Assembly: GCA_031363055.1 (NCBI GenBank)
Contig: JANLTP010000170.1
Coordinates: 1-19,296, forward strand
Direction of reading: 5' to 3'
Source of the DNA: JANLTP01 sp031363055
GTDB lineage: Bacteria > Pseudomonadota > Gammaproteobacteria > Burkholderiales > Burkholderiaceae_E
Length of the DNA: 19,296 nucleotides
Each line of letters opens with the position of its first letter. Position 1 is the stretch's first letter. Positions 7,556-14,983 of the stretch are shown one piece after another. Below the pieces are notes generated by a model, which did not search any database, was not told the DNA's origin, and was given only the letters and a program-made list of their open reading frames with translations. Position numbers and translations under genes: made by a program.

Positions 7556-7722
7556 CAAGCGCAGGTTTTATAGTTCCAGATCTGCGTTCGATCACCACGC
7601 CGCCCGAACTCCCGTTTGGCAGTCGCCCCGACGCGCGAGCATCATTTTGGTGTTAACTTGCGGGTGAATATTTTGTAGTTCCATCGCTCTATGTTGACCG
7701 ATCCTGACTCCAGCAGCCTGCC

Positions 7723-9318
7723 GTGGAATTGTCTGACGCGCTGACGCAAGCCTGTCTCGCGAACGGGCATCGCACTGCGCTTGAAGGTGGCGGCTCGCGG
7801 CTGACCTATGCGCAGTTGCTGCGCGAGGCGCAGGCGCTGGCCTTGCAGTTGCGCGATCGCGGCATTGGTCGCGTCAATGGTCGCAACAACGGCCGTGGCG
7901 GTGCTGAAGGCGACGAAGCGTGCGACACCGTTATGGTCAAGTGCTCCAACGACCCGACCGACTTTGTTGCTTTTCTCGGCGTCTGGCTGGCGGGCGCGGT
8001 GACCGCGCCGGTGCATCGATCAACGCCTGCCGAGGTGGTCGCGACGATTCAGGCAAAGGCGCAGTGTCGAGCCTACGTCGACTTACTGACCGATGGCCCA
8101 TATCCATCGAATCCCGCGCACCCCTCGGTTATTCAAACGATTGATGTCGTGCATTCCGGGCAAATCGCCAGACGCGCCCTGTTGCACGGTGGTGCCTTCG
8201 TCATCTTTACGTCCGGGTCTACCGGTCTGCCCAAGGGCGTCGTGTTGTCACACCGCGCGTTTCACGGCAAGCTGCTGGAGAACCAGCGGCTCTTTGGTGC
8301 ATCGTCCGCAACGGTGACCTTGCTGATGCTGAACAACACGTTCAGTTTCGGCATTTGGGTCGCACTCATGACCTTGCTCCAAGGCGGGCGAGTAGTGGCC
8401 GAGTCACGTTTCAGTCCGGCGAGCTTTCTGGATACGATCGCCTCGGCCGGCATCACCTTTCTGGGTGCCGTGCCGACCATGATTCGCGCCACCTTCGGCA
8501 CTTTAAGCGCGACCGAATTGGAGCGGGCGCGCCATCGAATCGCCAATGCCGCGAAACTAAGCAGCGTCGTCATCGGCGGCGAATCCCTGGGAACACAATT
8601 GTCGGCGACGCTTCGCGCCTTCATTGCGCCCGCGTCACTCTATGACGTGTATGGACTCACTGAAACATCTACCAGCGATTTTGTGCTGGACCCGCGCGAT
8701 TATGCCGCGCACGAGGCGAGTATCGGCAAGCCCGCGCCAGGCGTTGAATATCGGGTCGTCAACGAAGTCGGGCTTGAGTGTGCGGCGGGTGATGCCGGCG
8801 AGCTGCAGCTAAAGACACCGTTCATCATGGCCGGTTATCTTGGCGACGAGGCGCTGACACGGGCCGCTTTCAGCGACGGCTGGTTCAGGACCGGCGACAT
8901 CGCCGCCTACGATTGCGACGGTTTCGTGCAGATGGTCGGCCGGCTCAAGGAACTCATCATTCGAGGCGGCAATAAAATCACGCCGGTTGAGGTCGAGCGA
9001 GCTTTGCGCCGATGCGCCGGCATTGCCGATGCGATGGTCGTAGGGTTGCCGGATGCGATCCTGGGCCAACGAATTCACGCCTTGTTGGTGCCGCAAGCCC
9101 CATCCGAGGCTCAAGAGAAAATTGACATCGAACGGTTGCGCAGCGAATTGCAGACTCGGCTGGAAAAGTACAAATGTCCCGACGTGTATTACATCGGGTC
9201 TGCATTGCCGACCGGGCGAACGGGCAAGATCGATCGCGGCCAGTTGCAGCAGTGGATTACCTCGGCTGTCGTGCAGCCAGTCAAAGGTGCGACAGCACCT
9301 GAGCCGCAGCGAGACTAA
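7723..9318 (+). CDS. AMP-dependent acyl/aryl-CoA ligase (ANL superfamily)
   Basis: Activates a carboxylic acid as acyl-AMP and then probably transfers it to CoA. The protein has 531 aa with all core ANL motifs: P-loop FTSGSTGLPKG (162-172), YGLTETST (310-317), TGD (390-392), hinge GRLKELIIRGGNKI (407-420) and the catalytic A10 lysine in PTGRTGKI (K502). The A4/A5 region reads LMLNNTFSFGIW without the His often seen there. Residues 50-66 are a low-complexity Asn/Gly/Arg insert. Start GTG 7723 is the first possible codon after an in-frame TGA; no good ribosome site is visible. The gene stands alone and its 3' end overlaps the convergent Uma2 gene by 38 bp. The substrate cannot be told from sequence; aryl acid, fatty acid or other acids are possible. 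Confidence 0.85.
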   Translation: MELSDALTQACLANGHRTALEGGGSRLTYAQLLREAQALALQLRDRGIGRVNGRNNGRGGAEGDEACDTVMVKCSNDPTDFVAFLGVWLAGAVTAPVHRSTPAEVVATIQAKAQCRAYVDLLTDGPYPSNPAHPSVIQTIDVVHSGQIARRALLHGGAFVIFTSGSTGLPKGVVLSHRAFHGKLLENQRLFGASSATVTLLMLNNTFSFGIWVALMTLLQGGRVVAESRFSPASFLDTIASAGITFLGAVPTMIRATFGTLSATELERARHRIANAAKLSSVVIGGESLGTQLSATLRAFIAPASLYDVYGLTETSTSDFVLDPRDYAAHEASIGKPAPGVEYRVVNEVGLECAAGDAGELQLKTPFIMAGYLGDEALTRAAFSDGWFRTGDIAAYDCDGFVQMVGRLKELIIRGGNKITPVEVERALRRCAGIADAMVVGLPDAILGQRIHALLVPQAPSEAQEKIDIERLRSELQTRLEKYKCPDVYYIGSALPTGRTGKIDRGQLQQWITSAVVQPVKGATAPEPQRD

Positions 9319-9877
9319 CCTGCGGCAATAGCCCAAGCTCGATTCGCTGCTGCCCGCTGCAAACCCGCTGCCGCGAGTAGGCCGGTTTCGGGGGATCCGG
9401 AGACAGCGAATCAAACACCTCGATCGCAGGCAAATCGAGATCAACAAGCCAAACTTCGGCGACGCCGCTGGCAGCATAAAGCGGGATCTTTACCCTTCGA
9501 TCAAAGCGCAGACTCGAGTCGGAAACTTCAATCAGCAGCAAGGCGTCGGACGCCTCGACACTGCGGCTCGAATAAAAGTCATTGCGATACCGCAGCAGGC
9601 AAAGATCCGGCTGCGGTTCGGAGAAGTTCGAAAGACGCAGCGGATTTTGGGTCGATACGATCACTTGGTTGGGAGCGATCGAGGCCAGCAACTCAATAAA
9701 AAAATGTGACAAGCGATTTACCGTACTCGCATGTCTGGACCCGATCGGCGCCATCTTGATGATCTTCCCGTCCAGCAACTCAACGCGTTCGTCTGGGCGC
9801 AGGATTCCAGCCTCGCCCATCTGATGGTATTCGGCGGCGGTAATCTTTCGAAGGCTGGGGGCAATCACTGCGCTCAT
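9281..9877 (-). CDS. Uma2-family (DUF820) putative restriction-fold endonuclease
   Basis: Stand-alone PD-(D/E)xK-fold protein of the Uma2 family, whose biological role is unknown. The protein has 198 aa with the family layout: ITAAEYHQMGEAGIL and RVELLDGKIIKMAPIGSRHA at the N-terminus, EPQPDLCLL with putative catalytic D91, and LLIEVSDSSLRFDRRVKIPL with E117 and K130, then GVAEVWLVDL. All nuclease-motif residues are present. Start ATG 9877 fits the usual N-terminus. It converges with the acyl-CoA ligase, the last 38 bp of the two genes overlapping. The family expands strongly in some bacteria without a fixed operon partner, and none is evident here. Confidence 0.85.
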   Translation of the reverse strand: MSAVIAPSLRKITAAEYHQMGEAGILRPDERVELLDGKIIKMAPIGSRHASTVNRLSHFFIELLASIAPNQVIVSTQNPLRLSNFSEPQPDLCLLRYRNDFYSSRSVEASDALLLIEVSDSSLRFDRRVKIPLYAASGVAEVWLVDLDLPAIEVFDSLSPDPPKPAYSRQRVCSGQQRIELGLLPQVSLAAAQVLSHL

Positions 9878-9964
9878 CGGGAATCAGTTTCCATTATCGG
9901 TGAACGCGGCGCAATCGGCTAGACGGTCATTTAACGACCTAGGTTGAACGTCTCGCCGGACGCT

Positions 9965-10543
9965 CTACTCCTGAACCACAACCAGTCGGGTTTGCGGATC
10001 AGTCTCGATGTCCTTGACCCTGCCGGCCCCATCCCACATCACCGTAAACGGCGCAAAGCTGCTCAGCCAATAACGCCAGACCGGCGCATCCAGGCTAGGA
10101 TTTTCGCTGGTGATCGGATAGCCGACCGCCATCAACACTTGCTCCTTGGTCATGCCTTTGCTGACCCGCATCGACTTGATGGCTTCCTGGGTTTTGGCGG
10201 AGAAGCCCGCAATCTTGCTTTTCGGATCCGCCTTGACAATATAGCGCTCGGCAAAGACACCCAATTCGATTTCACGGCTGTAGTCATTGCCCAGCCACAG
10301 CTTTTGACCGCTCGCGTCAAGCGCCACGCGCTGCCTGCCATAGCCGGTAATTTTCGCCGGAGTGCCGACCGCAATAACGCGTTTGCCCTGTTCCTGATAA
10401 TTGGCGTCCGATATCCAGCCACTCGCGTCAGAGCGAACATTGCAGCACAGGAAACCGTCATAGGTCGGTTGCGCCTGCGCCATCGAAACAAACAACTGCA
10501 GACTTGCAGCCAAAGCAAGCATCCGGTTTACTCGCGTTTTCAT
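9965..10543 (-). CDS. Secreted protein of unknown function with a BamE/SmpA-like C-terminal stretch
   Basis: Not recognised as a named family. The protein has 192 aa with a clear Sec signal peptide (MKTRVNRMLALAASLQLFVS, cleavage likely after AQA at about 24). Shortly after cleavage is a Cys-Cys pair (C33-C34, FLCCNVRSD). The region around 135-160, SMRVSKGMTKEQVLMAVGYP, resembles the helix-turn seen in BamE/SmpA-like periplasmic domains, and a WRYW motif follows. Start ATG 10543 is well supported by AAGGAG at 10550-10555, 6 nt away. It is divergent from the lipoprotein hydrolase, with a Fur-like site between them. The periplasm is the likely location; function is unknown. Confidence 0.75.
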   Translation of the reverse strand: MKTRVNRMLALAASLQLFVSMAQAQPTYDGFLCCNVRSDASGWISDANYQEQGKRVIAVGTPAKITGYGRQRVALDASGQKLWLGNDYSREIELGVFAERYIVKADPKSKIAGFSAKTQEAIKSMRVSKGMTKEQVLMAVGYPITSENPSLDAPVWRYWLSSFAPFTVMWDGAGRVKDIETDPQTRLVVVQE

Positions 10544-10631
10544 TCGATTCTCCTTCATGACGTTTCGAGCAGTGTACGCCGGCTGATCGAACCACCTACT
10601 ATTGGGGATGCGGACCCGCAGACTCGGCAGC

Positions 10632-10649
10632 GATAATGAGAATTGCTCG
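10632..10649 (+). promoter_or_regulatory. Weak Fur-like site in a divergent gap
   Basis: GATAATGAGAATTGCTCG matches about 12 of 19 positions of the Fur consensus, including the first eight. The left arm is good and the right arm poor. It lies 19 bp before the hydrolase start codon and about 90 bp from the divergent secreted-protein gene. It is much weaker than the other two boxes. Confidence 0.35.
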
Positions 10650-10667
10650 AATCTGAAAGGGCCGACC

Positions 10668-12236
10668 ATGTATGCGGATATTGATCATGCCTACCCTTGT
10701 CGCCCGCTAAAGCGCCTTTCGATCAAGGCGTTGATTGTTCTGGCTATCATCACAAGCTTTGGCTGCGCTCGAAACCAACCCTTTCGAACCGAGTTCAAAT
10801 CGCCACCGCCCAAGTGTGAATCGTCGCCGTCGGTGGTTGAACCCAATTTGGCGGCGTGCGCAGTCAATCGTCATATTCGGGCCGAGGAGTACGACCTTTT
10901 ATTCATCGAATTCGATGATCAGGGCCTGCTTTTTCCTGAACCCAGGCGCGTTGCTCGCAAAGATGAAACAGACTGGAACGGCATACCGTGCGAGACGAAT
11001 AACCTTGCCGCACTCGATAGTCGCTGTTACGAATATCCGCAAATCGAACAACTGATCAAGGGCTTGAGCGAAATCGCCACAGCGGCCGAAGGGCGCGGCC
11101 TCAGTGTGGTGCTGTTTGCGCACGGCTGGAAACACAATGCGGATCACCGCGATCGTAACCTGGGTGACTTCCGACGCCAGTTGCAGATCGCCTCGTCGGT
11201 GGAAATCGCGTCGGGTCAAAACCGTCGCGTCGTCGGCATTTTCATGGCGTGGCGCGGTCAGTCATTGGATATACCCTGGCTTGAAAATCTGTCGTTCTGG
11301 GGACGAAAATACGCCGCCCATCGTGTCGCCGAAGGCAGTTCCCGGGCGCTGTTGGGTCGCCTGCATGCGTTCTGGAATTCGCGTAATCAAGGCGCGTTTT
11401 CGAGAGATCAACTTCAAAAGGGCGCGCGACCCAAAGATCGATTTCTGCTCATCGGACACAGCTTCGGCGGTCTGGTACTGTTTCACGCGCTGTCGACGAA
11501 TTTCACGGTCGATTTATCGGTAAACCAGGCCAAGACCAATCGCCAAGAAGATCAGCGGCGCTTTTTCGATATGGTGATTCTGCTGAATCCCGCCATCGAA
11601 GCCATTCGCTACACGCCACTGCACCGGATCGTCGAGCAAGGAAGCTGGAACCGTTACTCGGCGCCGACACTGGTTCTGATTACCGCCCAGAGTGACTGGG
11701 CCACTCGCATCGCGTTCCAGTTCGGGCGCTTCATCAACACGCTGCTTGAGTCCGAGGTCTCGGACGAAGAGCGCGACGCCAACAAGAAAACGCCTGGGCA
11801 TGTGAGGCCCTATCTGACCCACTTCATGTCGAGTTCACCGCAAGACGATGGCGCATGTCGCGACTGGAAAGACCCGTTTTCAGACGGCGCCACTCAGGCT
11901 CAACAGATCGAGCAGATGCGCCGCAATCTCGACATAGAGCGCGACAATGATGCCGAATTCTTCAAACAATGGAGTACATCAGAACGACGCACATCCGAGG
12001 TTCGCGCAGCCGACGCCACAGATCTGCAACCCAAATGGATCCGCCATTTCTGCGGTGGTGCAAGGCTCGCCCATAACATCGAGTACGGCTCATCACCCCA
12101 CGCCCCGGTCTGGAACATTCAAGTCACGGACCCGGCGATCATCAACGGCCACAACGACATTTCCCAATCCATTCTGACCAATATGTTGCGACAGTTGTAC
12201 GTCGACTCGGTCAAGTATCCCTACTTCGCCGAATGA
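10668..12236 (+). CDS. Membrane-anchored alpha/beta-hydrolase of unknown function
   Basis: Putative serine hydrolase of the alpha/beta fold; substrate unknown. The protein has 522 aa. An N-terminal hydrophobic segment (residues 19-32, IKALIVLAIITSFG) ends at C33. This resembles a lipoprotein signal, but the lipobox is poor (SFGC), so a lipoprotein or an N-terminal anchor are both possible. Then come AHGWKHNAD (151-159), an oxyanion-type segment, MAWRG (193-197), and the nucleophile elbow GHSFGG with S265. A candidate catalytic His is in NGHNDIS near the C-terminus. Start ATG 10668 has AAAGGG at 10655-10660, 7 nt upstream. The C-terminal 200 residues show nothing I recognise. The gene ends against the HAD pseudogene. 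Confidence 0.75.
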   Translation: MYADIDHAYPCRPLKRLSIKALIVLAIITSFGCARNQPFRTEFKSPPPKCESSPSVVEPNLAACAVNRHIRAEEYDLLFIEFDDQGLLFPEPRRVARKDETDWNGIPCETNNLAALDSRCYEYPQIEQLIKGLSEIATAAEGRGLSVVLFAHGWKHNADHRDRNLGDFRRQLQIASSVEIASGQNRRVVGIFMAWRGQSLDIPWLENLSFWGRKYAAHRVAEGSSRALLGRLHAFWNSRNQGAFSRDQLQKGARPKDRFLLIGHSFGGLVLFHALSTNFTVDLSVNQAKTNRQEDQRRFFDMVILLNPAIEAIRYTPLHRIVEQGSWNRYSAPTLVLITAQSDWATRIAFQFGRFINTLLESEVSDEERDANKKTPGHVRPYLTHFMSSSPQDDGACRDWKDPFSDGATQAQQIEQMRRNLDIERDNDAEFFKQWSTSERRTSEVRAADATDLQPKWIRHFCGGARLAHNIEYGSSPHAPVWNIQVTDPAIINGHNDISQSILTNMLRQLYVDSVKYPYFAE

Positions 12237-12274
12237 TCGGTAGTTCGCTGAATTGACCCCGCCTCGCAGTGCCG

Positions 12275-12745
12275 TTGATCCAGTACCCTCAAGTAGCCTT
12301 GCGGATCGGGCTTCTTGCGCTCAACCTCTTCACCGGTAACGACCGCTGCGAATAAATTTCGCCCATCATTGCCCAGATTCACTGACAACAGCGCGTCGAC
12401 ATTGGTCCTGCTGATCGTCGTGACAATCGCCTGCAGCAAATTTTGCCTGCGACCTTCGCTGAGCACCTCGCGCACGCCGGGGCGCAATGCAATGCGACCG
12501 CCACCAACCAACTCGGCGTATAAATTATTCTTGAGTCGCTGAATATGGCGCGCCAAATCCATTCGTTGTCCAGGTTCGCTCGGTGCCGCCGCCCAATTCT
12601 GCATATCGTGCAGCAGCCGCTCGGCGCCGCGAGTAACCGCCAGCAATGTGGCATATTCCGACTCATCCCAATGTCAGTTATTGCCCAAACGGTCGAACGC
12701 CTGGTTAAATGCGACGCGATGGCCATCAAACAAGCCGTCATGGCC
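12275..12745 (-). pseudogene. CbbY-like HAD phosphatase remnant
   Basis: Degraded HAD-superfamily gene of the CbbY type (in intact form a sugar-bisphosphate phosphatase, often linked to the Calvin cycle). Reading 12742 to 12275 on the minus strand gives DGLFDGHRVAFNQAF, then an in-frame TGA at 12676-12674 where the family has Trp (the codon before HWDE), then LLAVTRGAERL, GGRIALRPGVREVL, TNVDALL and VTGEEVERKKPDP. The nucleophile motif DxDGT is not recognisable, the 5' end being reduced to GHDGLFDG. Homology stops after the KKPDP region, so the third and fourth catalytic motifs (EDS) are gone. It is truncated at both ends and interrupted, hence non-functional. It abuts the similarly truncated ppsR head to head. 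Confidence 0.8.
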
Positions 12746-12797
12746 GGCTTGAGGTTCAGTCTGTTGTCGTTATTCCCGTTCTCAAGACGCGCCGCCG

Positions 12798-13478
12798 TTG
12801 ATTCTGGTGCGCACCCGCTACATTGAGAAATCCGGCGATGCCGCCTCGATGGGCGAACGCATCGCGGAAATCGTCGATCATTCGTCATTGCCCGTAGTCA
12901 TCACCAATGGCGCGGGCCGCGTCATTCGCACCAATGCCGCCTTCGTCAGCCTGTGTGCTGTCAATGGCGAGGCGCAATTGGTCGGTCTGCCGCTTGAGCA
13001 AGCCGACAACGACCAACAGCATTCGATCGCCGCGATCATCAAGTCGGTGCACCAACACGGCATGAAGAGCGGTCATCGCATTCAAATGGCTTCATCGGAC
13101 GCCATTAGTCTGGTGTCAGCAGCGTTGCTGACCGACGACGGCGATCAAGAGCGGATTGGCTTTGTGTTCCGTCAATTGCTTCAGAGCAGCCATCCGGTCC
13201 TGACGACTCGCGATCAGTTGTTATCCGCAATTGCCTCTCGAATCGAGCAGTTCGGCAAATTGCCGCTGCCGGAGCTGGTTCGCAGCATCACCGAGATCGC
13301 CGAACAGCAACTGCTCGTTCATGCACTGCAACGTTCGTCAGGTGACCGCGATTCGGCTGCCGGCCTGCTGGGGATCAGTACCGAATATCTGACGCTCTAT
13401 GCGATGCGCCATGACCTTGACCTGAGTCAACGAGACGAGCGTCAAAACCGGGAAAGTGATCCGGTTACTCGGCATTAA
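12798..13478 (+). CDS. ppsR: PpsR/CrtJ-like photosynthesis regulator, N-terminally truncated
   Basis: Looks like the C-terminal half of a PpsR/CrtJ redox- and light-responsive regulator (normally about 460 aa with several PAS domains and a Fis-type helix-turn-helix). The frame gives 226 aa: a segment LILVRTRYIEKSG, a PAS domain at about 19-125 (ERIAEIVDHSSLPVVITNGA onward), a linker matching PpsR (LPLPELVRSITEIAEQQLL) and a C-terminal HTH at 173-206. The first PAS domains are missing; PpsR-like sequence starts near 12753 right after an in-frame TGA, where the HAD remnant also begins. Only TTG 12798 or ATG 12849 could start it, without a ribosome site. The recognition helix (ISTEYLTLYAMRH) differs strongly from the family's SRQSLYVKLRR. 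Probably non-functional. The bacteriophytochrome remnant follows after 4 nt. Confidence 0.75.
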   Translation: MILVRTRYIEKSGDAASMGERIAEIVDHSSLPVVITNGAGRVIRTNAAFVSLCAVNGEAQLVGLPLEQADNDQQHSIAAIIKSVHQHGMKSGHRIQMASSDAISLVSAALLTDDGDQERIGFVFRQLLQSSHPVLTTRDQLLSAIASRIEQFGKLPLPELVRSITEIAEQQLLVHALQRSSGDRDSAAGLLGISTEYLTLYAMRHDLDLSQRDERQNRESDPVTRH

Positions 13479-13482
13479 CGCG

Positions 13483-14983
13483 GTGTCCTTCAGCCCTCCC
13501 TTCGGCCAAGCCGACTCACGAACTGTGCGCGTGAACTGATTCATTTGGCCGGCTCGATCCAGCCTCACGGTGTTCTGCTGGTTCTGGCTTCCGAAGATTT
13601 GAGAATCTTGCAAATCAGCGCCAACGCGTCCGCCCGGCTGGCAATCCCCCAGGAACAACTGCTCAATCAATCAATCGGCCGCTCGATTGGGCGGCGAATG
13701 TCAGATGGTGCTCAAGGCCATCGTGAAAACCGTCATGCTCGACGAATCGCATCCGTTTCGGCTGTTGACGGGCAGTGGCGTATCGGGGCGGCAATGGCAG
13801 GCGTTTTTACATCGCAGTGCCTACGGCGAACTGGTGCTTGAGCTGGACTCTCAACAGCAATCCGGCGTCGATGTTTCGGATCTGAAGCAAGAGCCACTGG
13901 TACGCATTGATACGCTGGAATTGCAGGCCTGCCTGAATCGAGGCATGCAAAGCATGGCATCCTCGGCAAGCATCGGCATGCTGTCGGACGCGGTAGTCAA
14001 GAATTTCCGCGAAATCACCGGTTACGATCGCGTCATGGTCTACAAGTTCGACCCCGACGGTCACGGCAAGATTGTCGCCGAGGCGAGAAATCCACGACTT
14101 GAATCACTGCTCGGCAATCACTATCCGGCTACCGACATACCGCAAAGCGGCCAGCCACTCGACATGTCGCTGTGCCAACTCAGAAGCATGTCGCCGCTAC
14201 ATTTGCAATACCTGAAGAACATGGGCGTCACTGCCACGGTAGTGGCGTCGCTGGTGCGCGAGGGACGGCTCTGGGGACTTGTTGCAGCCCACCATTATTC
14301 GCCCAGAAACCTCGACTTTCCGATTCGAATCGCCTGCGATCTGCTCTCGGAGGTCATTTCCACGCGTATCGCTGCGATTGAAAATTAGGCTCATGCTCAA
14401 GTCGCCATTCTGGTGCGGCGTATCGAACAGCGGCTGGTCGAGGCAACGTCGACCGAAGGCGATTGGCGACTGGCGACTGGCATTGTTCAGAAATCTGCGG
14501 ACCCTTCTGCAGCCGCTGGACGCCACTGGCGCAGCGTTGTTTCACGAAGGCGAGATCCTGACGATCGGCGAGGTGCCCTTCGCCCCCGGAGTTGCGCGCC
14601 ATAGTCAACTGGATTGATTCGCAGAATGCTGAGCCTCCCTTTAGTTGCTCGGCGTTCGGCAAGGAAAATCCGGCACTCGATTCCCTGACACCGGTGGCCA
14701 GTGGCGTGTTGGCGTTTCGACTGTCGAAGTCAGAACCCGACTATCTGATGGGGTTTCGCAAGGAACAACTAACGACCGTTACCTGGGCTGGCGATCCGTC
14801 GAAACCCATGGTTGATGACAATCCGCCTGAGCTCTCACCGCGACGATCTTTTGCCGCCTGGTCCGAGATCATGCGCGGCACAGCCGTGCCCTCGTCGAGC
14901 GCTGAACTGACGTTAGCCAATGCGATCGGCACCGCACTGGTTGACATCGTGCTGCAAATAAACGCGGTTCGCCTGCTGATTGC
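13483..14983 (+). pseudogene. bphP: Bacteriophytochrome pseudogene (PAS-GAF-PHY remnant)
   Basis: Relic of a biliverdin-binding red/far-red photoreceptor. From GTG 13483 it reads SFSPPFGQAD; a lost base near 13516 shifts to the frame TNCARELIHLAGSIQPHGVL, which contains the biliverdin-binding Cys. An extra G at 13689-13691 shifts again. The GAF domain follows with YPATDIPQ and SPLHLQYLKNMG, but about 30 residues normally between PATDIP and the PLDMS segment are missing (near 14141-14150). A TAG stop lies at 14386-14388, a 7-bp duplication (TGGCGAC twice, 14464-14477) shifts the frame, and an extra G near 14588 shifts it once more. PHY then reads through DYLMGFRKEQLTTVTWAGDP and PRRSFAAWSE to NAVRLLIA at 14983. 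The histidine-kinase module is absent. It is clearly a pseudogene; four frames shifts and a stop rule out one sequencing error. Confidence 0.92.
14464..14477. repeat. 7-bp tandem duplication in the bphP pseudogene
   Basis: TGGCGAC is duplicated directly (14464-14470 and 14471-14477). Removing one copy restores the expected residues GDWRLALFRN across the site, so the duplication is itself the frameshift mutation. Confidence 0.85.

Noticed and set aside
9944..10636. A 230-codon plus-strand frame opposite the secreted-protein gene
   Set aside because: The minus-strand gene has a signal peptide and a strong Shine-Dalgarno site; the plus-strand frame has neither and no recognisable motif.
12674..12676. 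Selenocysteine or TGA-as-Trp recoding in the HAD gene
   Set aside because: The gene is also truncated at both ends and lacks its nucleophile motif; other genes here use TGA as a stop.
13483..14983. Programmed frameshifting or recoding in the phytochrome gene
   Set aside because: Several unrelated indels, a stop, a domain deletion and a lost kinase module together cannot be a recoding mechanism.
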